Assembly (NCBI GenBank): GCA_903843045.1
Contig: CAIMOJ010000017.1
Location: forward strand, 1 to 54,038
DNA: 54,038 bases
Direction of reading: 5' to 3'
Origin: Candidatus Uhrbacteria bacterium
Lineage (GTDB): Bacteria; Patescibacteriota; Patescibacteriia; UBA9934; GWF2-40-263
Position 1 is the stretch's first letter, and the number at the start of each line of letters is the position of its first letter. This document shows positions 40,619-48,173 of this stretch, piece by piece. The position numbers were made by a program, and so were the translations under genes. The notes under the pieces were generated by a model, which was not told the origin of the DNA, did not search any database, and saw nothing but the letters and a program-made list of their open reading frames with translations.

Positions 40619-40648
40619 TAAAAGACCGTCAACACCGAGTGTTGACGG
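40619..40648 (-). terminator. Minus-strand terminator of the ASCH-like gene
   Basis: CCGTCAACAC-CGA-GTGTTGACGG, with the A-run at 40619-40623 on its 3' side. Confidence 0.75.
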
Positions 40649-41012
40649 CAGGCTTCGCGTCGACTTCCGCAAGCTCGAACACCACCGCGTGACCCTCCTC
40701 CTGGTGCGGCAGGAAGATCCGTCCGAGGAATGACATCGTCTGCGCCTTGTCGCCGTGCGCGAGTCGGGCGAGATCCTCGCGGTCGACGATCTCGAACATG
40801 TTTGCGTACGGCCGCACCGCGACGATCTTCCGTCGACAGCGTCGCATCTTGCCGTTGAACTCCGACTGAATATCGATCGTGTCCCCGGGATTCGCCGGCG
40901 GAAAGATCCAGCTCACGGACCGCACCAACAGGTCCTTCTGTCCGCTCTCGATCAGAAGGAACGTCGCCTTCTTCACGGAAAAGATCGTGGGTTTTTTCCT
41001 TTGCCCCCTCAT
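40629..41012 (-). CDS. ASCH/PUA-like domain protein
   Basis: A protein of 127 residues; AAGGAGGTAT precedes the ATG at 41012. The sequence follows the ASCH pattern: LLVRSVSWIFPP, then NPGDTIDIQSEFNG (usual vGD.i.i), then RRKIVAVRPYANMFEIVDRE, and a closing strand HAVVFELAEV. ASCH domains bind RNA or modified nucleosides and some are RNases. Which applies here is unknown. The last codons lie in the terminator hairpin. Divergent from the secreted protein gene, with a shared -35 region. Confidence 0.55.
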   Translation of the reverse strand: MRGQRKKPTIFSVKKATFLLIESGQKDLLVRSVSWIFPPANPGDTIDIQSEFNGKMRRCRRKIVAVRPYANMFEIVDREDLARLAHGDKAQTMSFLGRIFLPHQEEGHAVVFELAEVDAKPAVNTRC

Positions 41013-41032
41013 GGATACCTCCTTGGACGAGG

Positions 41033-41061
41033 ACCGTACACGATCCCGCGACGATTGACAA
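41033..41061 (-). promoter_or_regulatory. Minus-strand promoter of the ASCH-like gene
   Basis: TTGTCA (41061-41056), 17-bp spacer, TACGGT (41038-41033). Confidence 0.6.
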
Positions 41062-41083
41062 TGAGCCGTTCCCATGCTACGTT
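41055..41083 (+). promoter_or_regulatory. Promoter of the secreted protein gene
   Basis: TTGACA, 17-bp spacer, TACGTT. Its -35 shares five bases with the minus-strand -35, so the two promoters cannot be occupied together. Confidence 0.7.
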
Positions 41084-41118
41084 CTTGCCACGCAATCATG
41101 CGGAACACTGGAGGTTTC

Positions 41119-41532
41119 ATGAAAGCCAGCACCATGGGAAAGATGATCGCCGCTGCGTTTGTCGTCCCGCTCGTCGTCCTTCCACTTCTGTACCCGTCGG
41201 CATTCGCCGCCACGCCGGCCCCGGTCGCGGGCACCGCGCCGTCGGCCAGCCATGCCGACTACTCGAAGTGCAAGGACCCGACGCTGCCGTCGGTCTCCTG
41301 CCAGACGCCCGTCTCGTACGGTACCTGTCAGGTGTACGTGTACGACAACGGCATCCGCGAGTTCGTCTGCGACCGCGGCGAGCCGCACGCGTTCCCGAGC
41401 GGTCTCGACACGTACCTCTCCGTGAATGACGCGCAGGCCGTGTCCTCCATGATCCAGATCGAGGACGCCTTCGCCTGCCCGTACCGCGCCGGCTGCGACA
41501 CCTTCGTTGTCATCACGCAGTACGCGAGATGA
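41119..41532 (+). CDS. Small secreted cysteine-containing protein
   Basis: A protein of 137 residues from the ATG at 41119 (GGAGG upstream). Residues 1-29 are a signal peptide with a probable AFA-A cleavage site. The mature part has six cysteines in pairs (KCKDP, SCQTP, TCQVY, VCDRG, ACPYR, GCDTF), so disulfides are likely. No family recognised. It overlaps the following membrane protein gene by four bases. Confidence 0.65.
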   Translation: MKASTMGKMIAAAFVVPLVVLPLLYPSAFAATPAPVAGTAPSASHADYSKCKDPTLPSVSCQTPVSYGTCQVYVYDNGIREFVCDRGEPHAFPSGLDTYLSVNDAQAVSSMIQIEDAFACPYRAGCDTFVVITQYAR

Positions 41533-41720
41533 CACCCGCGACCCTTTGGCCCGGCGCGCGCTGGCTCTGCGCGCGCGAGACGACTTTCTACCAGCCGCCG
41601 GACTACGTCTCGGGTCCTCTCCAATCGTCGCAGGACCAGCTCCTCCTCGCGGCGATCCTCTTCGGCCTCGCGATCGGCCTGGCCGTTGTCGCCGTCACCC
41701 AGATCCACTCAGAACGCTGA
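41529..41720 (+). CDS. Small single-pass membrane protein
   Basis: A protein of 63 residues whose ATG overlaps the stop of the secreted protein (ATGA), with no separate ribosome binding site. Residues 38-58 (LLLAAILFGLAIGLAVVAVT) form one membrane helix near the C-terminus. It is probably made together with, and may act with, the secreted protein. Confidence 0.6.
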   Translation: MTPATLWPGARWLCARETTFYQPPDYVSGPLQSSQDQLLLAAILFGLAIGLAVVAVTQIHSER

Positions 41721-41749
41721 CCCGTCTATCCCAATGGACGGGAATTTTT
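41721..41749 (+). terminator. Terminator of the secreted/membrane pair
   Basis: CCCGTC and GACGGG around a 10-base loop, then AATTTTTA. Confidence 0.75.
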
Positions 41750-41806
41750 ATTGCGTGATTTCTCGATCCATCATACGATGGTCATTGTCACTCCTGTTTT
41801 TATTTT

Positions 41807-42640
41807 ATGAAATTTGGCGCGCACGTATCGGCGGCCGGCGGGCTTTGGAACGCTCCCATCAATGCGGGAAAACTTGGGTGCGAAGTGCTCCAGATGTTTT
41901 CGCGTCCGCCGCAGGGAGGAAAGCCGTCGGCGATTACCGGGGAGGTCGAGGCAAAGTTCAAGGCGGAGATGAAAGCGAACAAGATCGAGCGCGCGTATAT
42001 CCATACGCCGTATTTCATTAACCTGGCGAGCGGAACCCAGCGGATCGTCGACAACTCCATCGCCGTCATCCGCGAGGAGCTGATGCGCGGATCGCAGCTT
42101 GGGTGCCACGCGGTGATGTTCCATCCTGGGTCGGCGAAGGATGTCGGCGAGGAGAAGGGGATCGCGATGGTGATCGACGGGCTGAACCAGATCATGAGCG
42201 GATACCGCGGCTCCTGCCAGCTTCTCATCGAGATATCGGCGGGCGCCGGGGCGGTGATGGGCGACTCGTTCGAGGAGATCGCGGCGTTTCTCGACGGCGC
42301 GAAGCGCGGGAAGGACATCGGGGTGTGCTTCGACACGCAGCACGCGTTCGCGTCGGGGTACGACCTGCGGACGGCGGAGGCGGTCGAGGCGACGTTCAAG
42401 AAGTTCGACAAATTGATCGGGCTCGAAAAGCTCGTAGCCTCGCATTGCAACGACTCGAAGGTCGAGCTTGCCGGTCACAAGGACCGGCACGAGCATCTCG
42501 GAAAAGGACATATCGGGCTCGACGGATTCCGGGCGATCGTCGCAAGCAAGAAACTCCAGCATCTGGACCTGATCCTTGAAACGCCAATGGACGACGGTGT
42601 CGAGGCAGACCTCGCGTTTCTCAAGGCCGAACGGGACTAA
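41807..42640 (+). CDS. nfo: Endonuclease IV
   Basis: A protein of 277 residues, the usual length. It cuts DNA at abasic sites in base excision repair and uses three zinc ions. Visible family blocks: FGAHVSAAGGLWNA at the start, YIHTPYFINLAS near 64, HPGSAKDVG near 106, EISAGAGAVMG near 143, CFDTQHAFASGYD near 175, HCNDSK near 213 and DRHEHLGKGHIG near 225, which together give the zinc ligands. There is no Shine-Dalgarno. Followed 14 bases later by suhB. Confidence 0.93.
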   Translation: MKFGAHVSAAGGLWNAPINAGKLGCEVLQMFSRPPQGGKPSAITGEVEAKFKAEMKANKIERAYIHTPYFINLASGTQRIVDNSIAVIREELMRGSQLGCHAVMFHPGSAKDVGEEKGIAMVIDGLNQIMSGYRGSCQLLIEISAGAGAVMGDSFEEIAAFLDGAKRGKDIGVCFDTQHAFASGYDLRTAEAVEATFKKFDKLIGLEKLVASHCNDSKVELAGHKDRHEHLGKGHIGLDGFRAIVASKKLQHLDLILETPMDDGVEADLAFLKAERD

Positions 42641-42654
42641 TATCCCAACACTCT

Positions 42655-43461
42655 ATGCCATCACGATCCCCAAAGCCACTTGCAACCGCCATCGCCGCCG
42701 CCCGGGAAGCCGGGAAAATTTTGATGGCCGCGTATTCGGGCGGGAGGGAAAGTCTGGACGTGAAGTATAAGAAATTTCTGGAGCCGGTGACGCTCGCGGA
42801 CAATGCAAGCAACGACGCGATCCTTCGGAGGATCAGCAAGACGTTCCCGAACGACGACATCGTAAGCGAGGAGGGAAACGGGGCGGATACGATCGGGACG
42901 AAGCCCGTGTGGGTGATCGACCCGCTGGACGGGACGACCAACTTCATCAACCACATCCCGCTGTTCGCGGTCGCCATCGCGCGCATGGAAAACGGCGTGC
43001 CGACCGTGGCGGTCATCTACGACCCGGTTCACGACGAGATGTTCGCGGCGGAGAGGGGAAAGGGGGCGACGCTGAATGGAATGCCGATGCATACGACGAC
43101 ACGGGACGTCACGCGTGGCGCGCTGCTCATCGCCGGCCGCGGATATCGCGACCACGACCGGGTCCGACACGGCAAGATCATCTATTCCCTGGAGCGCGTA
43201 ACGCCATATTTCCGACGATTGGGCTCCGCGGCCATCATGCTCTCCGCCCTCGCCGCCGGACGCGCCGACGCATTGATCCTGACGGGCAACAAGCCGTGGG
43301 ACACGGTCGCCGGGACGCTGCTGGTGGAGGAAGCTGGCGGGAAAGTGACGGATTATTGCGGGCGCAGATGGACCCATAAAAGCCAGGATTTGCTTGCTAC
43401 CAACGGTCCGATCCATCCGCAGCTCGTCATCGTGACGAAAAAGAAGTGCAAGGCCGTATGA
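42655..43461 (+). CDS. suhB: Inositol monophosphatase family protein
   Basis: A protein of 268 residues of the Mg-dependent phosphatase family (SuhB, CysQ, archaeal FBPase). Motifs: VSEEGN with the metal glutamate near 70, WVIDPLDGTTNFIN near 86, and GNKPWDTVAGTLLVEEAGGK near 221. The substrate could be inositol phosphate, fructose bisphosphate or PAP and is not decided here. It overlaps the next gene by four bases. Confidence 0.85.
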   Translation: MPSRSPKPLATAIAAAREAGKILMAAYSGGRESLDVKYKKFLEPVTLADNASNDAILRRISKTFPNDDIVSEEGNGADTIGTKPVWVIDPLDGTTNFINHIPLFAVAIARMENGVPTVAVIYDPVHDEMFAAERGKGATLNGMPMHTTTRDVTRGALLIAGRGYRDHDRVRHGKIIYSLERVTPYFRRLGSAAIMLSALAAGRADALILTGNKPWDTVAGTLLVEEAGGKVTDYCGRRWTHKSQDLLATNGPIHPQLVIVTKKKCKAV

Positions 43462-43679
43462 TCGTCACGGTCCACGCGAAGCCGAACGCGCGCACAAACT
43501 CCATCGCCTGGCTCGACGACACGACCGCGAAAGTAACGGTCACCGCGGCTCCAGAATCGGGGAAGGCGACGATCGCGATCGCCGATTTGCTCGCCGAGCA
43601 CTACGGGATCGCGAAGTCGCGAGTGACGCTCGTGCGCGGCGCGACGACGAGGATGAAGCAGTTTGACGTCGAGATCTAA
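43458..43679 (+). CDS. DUF167 (YggU family) protein
   Basis: A protein of 73 residues. Matches the YggU pattern: VHAKPNARTNSI, KVTVTAAPESGKATIAIADLLA, and SRVTLVRGATTRMKQFDVE. The start at 43458 overlaps the suhB stop, so it is coupled. The role of the family is not established. Confidence 0.85.
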   Translation: MIVTVHAKPNARTNSIAWLDDTTAKVTVTAAPESGKATIAIADLLAEHYGIAKSRVTLVRGATTRMKQFDVEI

Positions 43680-43680
43680 A

Positions 43681-43706
43681 AAGAACGCCGATCGGCGTTC
43701 TTTTTC
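43681..43706. terminator. Bidirectional terminator between DUF167 and yidD
   Basis: A perfect palindrome AAGAACGCCG-ATCGGCGTTCTT, followed by T-rich sequence on the plus side and preceded by A-rich bases for the minus side. Confidence 0.85.
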
Positions 43707-43949
43707 TTATTCCGGCACTTCATCAATCCCGCCGGCAGAGAATGGATTGCACCGCAGTATCCTCCAAGCCGTCAGCTTTCCACCCTTTATCAAGCCGTGC
43801 CGATCAACGCACTGGTACCCGTATTCCGAGCAGGTCGGGTGAAATCGGCAATACCCATCCGGAAAGAACCGCTTCGGCCAGCCATGGTCCATCGAGAAGG
43901 TCCGCTGGTAAATACGTATCGACCAAAGGACAATGATCTTGCCCATCAT
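43707..43949 (-). CDS. yidD: Membrane protein insertion efficiency factor
   Basis: A protein of 80 residues. YidD signature: CRFHPTCSEYGYQCVDRHG, then KGGKLTAWRILRCNPFSAGG. It helps insertion of membrane proteins with YidC. The ATG overlaps the rnpA stop by four bases, giving the usual rpmH-rnpA-yidD order. yidC does not follow here, unlike in many genomes. Confidence 0.92.
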   Translation of the reverse strand: MMGKIIVLWSIRIYQRTFSMDHGWPKRFFPDGYCRFHPTCSEYGYQCVDRHGLIKGGKLTAWRILRCNPFSAGGIDEVPE

Positions 43950-44284
43950 AGGATTCCCGCCTTACGCAGACTTCCAAGCACGTGCTTCTCCAGCTCGCCG
44001 TACGTTTTCCCAATCGCCTCCTTGCGTACCAGCATCATCACGTCGAATCCCGGCTTTAATGATGCCAGGCGCAGACGGATTATCTCACGAATCTGACGGC
44101 GCAGACGATTGCGAATCACGGCGCGCTTCGACACCTTTGTGCCAACAACCACGGCAAATCGCGACGACTCCGTTCCGTTCTTGCGAAACTTCAAGCCGCA
44201 GCAAACATCAAAGACGCCCTTGCCTTTGGCAAAGAGCGTCTTGATGTCCTTGTCGAGGTGGAGCCGGTGGGCTCGCGGAAGCAT
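43946..44284 (-). CDS. rnpA: Ribonuclease P protein component
   Basis: A protein of 112 residues, the usual length. The RNase P signature is KRAVIRNRLRRQIREIIR near residue 53. It binds the catalytic RNA and the 5' leader of pre-tRNA. Lies nine bases after rpmH and overlaps yidD. Confidence 0.95.
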   Translation of the reverse strand: MLPRAHRLHLDKDIKTLFAKGKGVFDVCCGLKFRKNGTESSRFAVVVGTKVSKRAVIRNRLRRQIREIIRLRLASLKPGFDVMMLVRKEAIGKTYGELEKHVLGSLRKAGIL

Positions 44285-44293
44285 AGGACGGTC

Positions 44294-44446
44294 CTACTTC
44301 TTCTTCGCCTGGACGCTGACGCGCTTGCGGCCCTTGGCGCGGCGCGCGTTGAGCACGTTCTGGCCCGATCGGGTGCGCATGCGGATGCGGAATCCATGAA
44401 CCTTCGCCCGCTTCTCCTTTTTCGGCTGATATGTGCGCTTTGGCAT
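44294..44446 (-). CDS. rpmH: Ribosomal protein L34
   Basis: A protein of 50 residues: [20 protein letters not shown], then a tail ending [11 protein letters not shown]. It is slightly longer than the usual 44-46. No Shine-Dalgarno is visible. Divergent from dnaA, as in many bacteria. Confidence 0.93.
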   Translation of the reverse strand: MPKRTYQPKKEKRAKVHGFRIRMRTRSGQNVLNARRAKGRKRVSVQAKKK

Positions 44447-44485
44447 ATAATACGTAAGAATTTCGAGTACCGGGATGCTATCATA

Positions 44486-44567
44486 GTATCCACAATTTAT
44501 CAACCTTATCCCCATGATCTGCACAGCGAGCGGCGATAATATCGACCCCTTGCTTGCTTGTGGATAA
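44486..44567. promoter_or_regulatory. DnaA-box cluster between rpmH and dnaA
   Basis: GTATCCACA (44486-44494), TTATCCCCA (44506-44514) and TGTGGATAA (44559-44567, perfect on the minus strand). It may autoregulate dnaA or form part of the origin. Confidence 0.65.
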
Positions 44568-44615
44568 ATGGTTAAGATGTCGGAGTTCCTAAGTCGTCGT
44601 TCATCGAATCGTGTT

Positions 44616-46058
44616 ATGAATACCAACGAACTGTGGCAGGCGGTTCTTGGAGAGCTTGAGCTTTCACTCGGCAGGGCGAATTTCACGACGTGGTTCCGCA
44701 GTACGTTCATCATTTCCTACGATGCCGGCCAGCTGTGCATTGGCGTACCGAATTTGTTTACCAAGGCATGGCTTGAGAAGAAATATCACAAGGAGATTTA
44801 CCAATCCCTGCAAACGCACACGGGAAACGGCATCCGCGTCATCTGTTACAAGGTGGAGGCGAAGGCCGGAGCGGCCCAACAGATTCCGGAACGCAACGTC
44901 GAGGTTGTCGTTGTCGCGGAACCCCGTCCACGGGTCACGGAGCCGGTAATGCGCCCCGTATTCGTAAATCCGATCGTGTCGTCCACAGTCTATCAACAGG
45001 ATCCGGAACCGGTTGTAAACAAAGACTTCGGGGAATTCTCCCTGAATCGAAAATACACCTTCGGAAACTTTGTCGTGGGCAAGCAAAACGAACTCGCTCA
45101 CGCTGCGGCCCAGGCCGTGGTGACCCAGCCGGGCGGCGTCTACAACCCACTGTTTATCTACGGAGGCGTCGGACTCGGAAAAACACACCTTTTGCAGGCC
45201 GTCGGCAATGAGATCATCAAAAAGAACGGCCAGGCGAAGGTCCTGTACGTCACCAGCGAGAAATTCACCAACGATTTCATCAATGCGGTGCGGACCGGCC
45301 ACGCGAAGGAATTCAAGAACCAGTATCGCAACGTGGACGTGTTGCTGATTGATGACATTCAGTTCATTACGAGCAAAGAACAGACGCAGGAGGAGTTTTT
45401 CAATACGTTTAACCAGCTATACCAAACCAACAAGCAGATTGTCATCTCGTCGGACCGCCCGCCGAACGCCATTATTGGACTGGAACCAAGGCTCCAGTCC
45501 CGACTGCTCCAAGGAATGATCACGGACGTTGGCGCGCCGGACTTTGAGACCCGCGTCGCCATCCTCGATACGAAATGCCGCGAAAAGAGCTTTCCGCTCG
45601 ACCGCGACATTCTTCATCACATGGCCACGCTCGTGCAGAGCAACGTCCGCGAGCTCGAAGGGGCTCTCAACAAAGTCATTGCGTTCCACCAGTTTAAGAA
45701 CCAGACGCCGACGGTTGAGTCCGTCCGTCCTATTCTTTCCAGTTTCCAGCCAAACTCTGCAAAAAAATCTGTCACCCCTCGCCAACTTATCCAAATCGTC
45801 GCGACATACTTCGACCTTCAGATTCCGGACCTGCTTGGAAAGAGCCGCGAAAAACGACTCGCCTTCCCGCGGCAGATCACGATGTATCTCATGCGCGAGG
45901 AAATGAAGTCGAGCTATCCTTCCATCGGGACGGAACTCGGCGGCCGCGACCACACCACGGCGATGCACGCGTACGACAAGATCAGCGGGATCGTGACGGA
46001 GGATGAAAAGCTCCAGCATGACCTCGAGCTGATCAAACAGCGCCTATACGCGTTATAA
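44616..46058 (+). CDS. dnaA: Chromosomal replication initiator protein
   Basis: A protein of 480 residues from the ATG at 44616, where homology starts ([15 protein letters not shown]). An ATG at 44568 would add 16 residues directly after a DnaA box. Domain I spans 1-85. Domain III (AAA+) holds the Walker A motif [12 protein letters not shown] near 188, the Walker B motif VLLIDDIQF near 249, and sensor elements. Domain IV (390-480) has the box-binding signature near [15 protein letters not shown]. It opens the origin. Confidence 0.95.
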   Translation: MNTNELWQAVLGELELSLGRANFTTWFRSTFIISYDAGQLCIGVPNLFTKAWLEKKYHKEIYQSLQTHTGNGIRVICYKVEAKAGAAQQIPERNVEVVVVAEPRPRVTEPVMRPVFVNPIVSSTVYQQDPEPVVNKDFGEFSLNRKYTFGNFVVGKQNELAHAAAQAVVTQPGGVYNPLFIYGGVGLGKTHLLQAVGNEIIKKNGQAKVLYVTSEKFTNDFINAVRTGHAKEFKNQYRNVDVLLIDDIQFITSKEQTQEEFFNTFNQLYQTNKQIVISSDRPPNAIIGLEPRLQSRLLQGMITDVGAPDFETRVAILDTKCREKSFPLDRDILHHMATLVQSNVRELEGALNKVIAFHQFKNQTPTVESVRPILSSFQPNSAKKSVTPRQLIQIVATYFDLQIPDLLGKSREKRLAFPRQITMYLMREEMKSSYPSIGTELGGRDHTTAMHAYDKISGIVTEDEKLQHDLELIKQRLYAL

Positions 46059-46312
46059 CCTGAGGATAACCGTGTGGAAACCCGTGTGAGTGGATTGTGA
46101 AGACAGTGTGGATACGTATTGGGTTCGCAATGTCCCGCCGGTCGTCCACAGCCAACTCCACCGTCCCTTCCACACCTTTCCACGGCAATCCACAGGATAA
46201 ATTAAGCTTAACGAAGAGGAATTCTGTCACCTGTCCACTTCATCCACTCCTCTACTATCGTCGTTAATCCTTAATTTATTAAATTAAAAAATTCTAATAA
46301 CAGTAAGAAGGT
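46059..46312. other. Probable oriC between dnaA and dnaN
   Basis: A 254-bp gap rich in DnaA-box-like sites: TGTGGAAAC near 46073, TGTGGATAC at 46107-46115, several TCCACA/TGTGGA variants near 46140-46195, and CACAGGATAAA near 46190. It ends in an AT-rich tract (TTAATTTATTAAATTAAAAA, about 46270-46295), which fits a DNA unwinding element. No gene. Confidence 0.7.
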
Positions 46313-47446
46313 ATGAAGCTGACGTGTACGAGGGACAACCTTCACCAAGGGCTTTCGATCGTAAGCCATCTCACGGGAAAGAACGTGAACCTGCCGATTT
46401 TGCAGAACGTTCTGGTAAAGGCAGAGGGCGGATCGATCCGATTTACGACGACGAATCTCGAAATGGCCGTCAGCTGCCTGATTCGCGGCAAAGTGGACGA
46501 GCCGGGAGAGACGACGATCCCGTCCAAATTGTTCTTCGATTACGTATCGCTTCTTCCGAACGATGCCGTCACGCTCGACGGAACGCTCGAAAACGTGAGG
46601 ATTATCTGCGGAAGCCACAAGACGAAGATGAACACGCTCTCTTCCGCCGAGTTTCCGCTCGTTCCGCGCGTCCAGGGCAACCGGACGTATGCCATCCCCG
46701 CCGAGGATTTTCGCACGGCGCTCGCCCAGGTAACCTTTGCCGTCGCGTCCAACGAGTCTCGACCGGAACTGACGGGCGTTCTCATGCGATTCTCGAAGGG
46801 GACGGGAGAAGGACGCCTGACGATGGCCGCGACCGACTCGTACCGTCTCGCGGAGCGCACGATTCCCGTCGTCACGCCCATCGAGACCGAGGACACGGTC
46901 ATTCTTCCCGCAAAGACCCTTTCCGAGGTGAGCCGAATCCTTTCTGTGTTCCGCGACGACATGGAATGTCCGCCGAGCATCGAGATGACCATATCCGAGA
47001 GCCAGGCGGTTTTCTCTTACGGTCCCGTTGAACTCACCAGTCGCATTATCGAGGGGAATTATCCCGACTATACCCAGATTATCCCCAAACAGTTTGAGAC
47101 ACAGGCCGTGATTGACCGAGAGGATCTCATCAAGGCGGTGAAGACAGCCAGTCTCTTCTCGAAAAATGGCCTGTTCGATGTTATCCTGGAGTTGGACCCG
47201 TCTCTGAAGCAGGCATCGCTCAACGCGGTTGACGCGGCGCGCGGTGAGAACACGACGGTTTGCGGCGCGGACGTGACGGGAAAGAAGAACGTCGTGACGC
47301 TGAACTACCGATATCTCCTCGACGGCTTGAACTCGATGACGGAGGAGAAGGTTCGCTTCCAGATGATCGACGTGACCAACCCATGCGTGGTCGTTCCCGA
47401 GGGAAACGCCGCGCACCTGTACCTCGTGATGCCAATTCGCCAATAA
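46313..47446 (+). CDS. dnaN: DNA polymerase III beta subunit (sliding clamp)
   Basis: A protein of 377 residues, normal length. Three clamp domains; blocks include PILQNVLVKAEGG, FTTTNLEMAV, PELTGVLMRF, AATDSYRLAERT, IIEGNYPDYTQIIP and the C-terminal VVVPEGNAAHLYLVMPIR, ending with the conserved MPxR. AAGG lies immediately before the start. Standard position after dnaA. Confidence 0.95.
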   Translation: MKLTCTRDNLHQGLSIVSHLTGKNVNLPILQNVLVKAEGGSIRFTTTNLEMAVSCLIRGKVDEPGETTIPSKLFFDYVSLLPNDAVTLDGTLENVRIICGSHKTKMNTLSSAEFPLVPRVQGNRTYAIPAEDFRTALAQVTFAVASNESRPELTGVLMRFSKGTGEGRLTMAATDSYRLAERTIPVVTPIETEDTVILPAKTLSEVSRILSVFRDDMECPPSIEMTISESQAVFSYGPVELTSRIIEGNYPDYTQIIPKQFETQAVIDREDLIKAVKTASLFSKNGLFDVILELDPSLKQASLNAVDAARGENTTVCGADVTGKKNVVTLNYRYLLDGLNSMTEEKVRFQMIDVTNPCVVVPEGNAAHLYLVMPIRQ

Positions 47447-47449
47447 TCC

Positions 47450-47488
47450 TTTGTCATTGCGAGCTCATCAGAGCGAAGCAATCCCATC
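47450..47488. repeat. GTCATTGCGAG...GCGAAGCAATCCC repeat
   Basis: GTCATTGCGAGC followed after a short spacer by GAGCGAAGCAATCCC. This is the widely spread short intergenic repeat of the form CATTGCGAGNNGCGAAGCAATC, seen here once. Confidence 0.6.
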
Positions 47489-47493
47489 GTTCT

Positions 47494-48048
47494 ATGGAAA
47501 AGCTCGTCATTCCCAGCGTTCCCGACTCGCTTTACTTCACGATTAGCAAAATGTGGGACGGGTCTCCGTGCGGAGACGAGCGTCTGCACGCGGAGGTCTG
47601 GGTCACGAAGGCGACGGCGGGCCTGAGCATTCGCGTCCACGCGACGATTCTCGATGACCAGCGGGTTCCGAATGCCCCGGTCGACTCGCGGTTCGACGGA
47701 CTGTGGGACTACGACGTGGTCGAGCTGTTCTTCGTCGGCGCGGACGGAAGGTATGCGGAGGTCGAGATCGGCGCGGGCGGCCACTACCTTGTCCTCGCGT
47801 TCGACGACGTTCGCCACCGTTCGAACGACTTCGCCGGCCGAGAGTTCGACCACCGCCACGGAAGCGCCACCCCTGGCACCTGGCAGACCCAGATGACGAT
47901 CCCGTGGGACGCGCTTCCCGCGACGGTCACGAAGCTGAACGCGTTCGCGATCCTCGGAGGCACGCATCTCGCGCTCAGCGCTGTTCCAGGAACCGAGCCG
48001 GACTTCCACCAGCCCGCGACGTTTCCGGACGTCGAAATTGCCGCCTAG
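47494..48048 (+). CDS. Carbohydrate-binding-9-like beta-sandwich protein
   Basis: A protein of 184 residues from the ATG at 47494, without a ribosome binding site. The pattern GLWDYDVVELFFVGADGRYA, EVEIGAGGHYLVLAF and WQTQMTIPWDALP resembles the CBM9-like domain found alone or in glycosyl hydrolases. It has no signal peptide, so it is probably cytoplasmic, and sugar binding is not certain. Confidence 0.6.
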   Translation: MEKLVIPSVPDSLYFTISKMWDGSPCGDERLHAEVWVTKATAGLSIRVHATILDDQRVPNAPVDSRFDGLWDYDVVELFFVGADGRYAEVEIGAGGHYLVLAFDDVRHRSNDFAGREFDHRHGSATPGTWQTQMTIPWDALPATVTKLNAFAILGGTHLALSAVPGTEPDFHQPATFPDVEIAA

Positions 48049-48055
48049 CCCAAAG

Positions 48056-48087
48056 AAAAGCCACCGTCCGTCCGGACGGTGGCTTTT
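48056..48087 (+). terminator. Terminator after the CBM9-like gene
   Basis: AAAAGCCACCGTCC-GTCC-GGACGGTGGCTTTT. Confidence 0.9.
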
Positions 48088-48093
48088 GGGTTT

Positions 48094-48125
48094 GTCTTGA
48101 CGAAAACGTCAAGACGCGGTACACC
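48094..48125 (+). promoter_or_regulatory. Promoter with palindromic operator for the HicA-like gene
   Basis: TTGACG (48097-48102), 17-bp spacer, TACACC (48120-48125). A perfect inverted repeat GTCTTGACG-AAAA-CGTCAAGAC (48094-48115) covers the whole -35. Confidence 0.65.
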
Positions 48126-48173
48126 GTTCCGACCTCGCGCGCATCCGGTGCGCGAACGCCCTTTGGAGGTATT

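Noticed and set aside
44568-44615. Longer dnaA with start at 44568
   Set aside because: The extra residues do not look like domain I, and the ATG abuts a DnaA box; the start at 44616 fits the family better.
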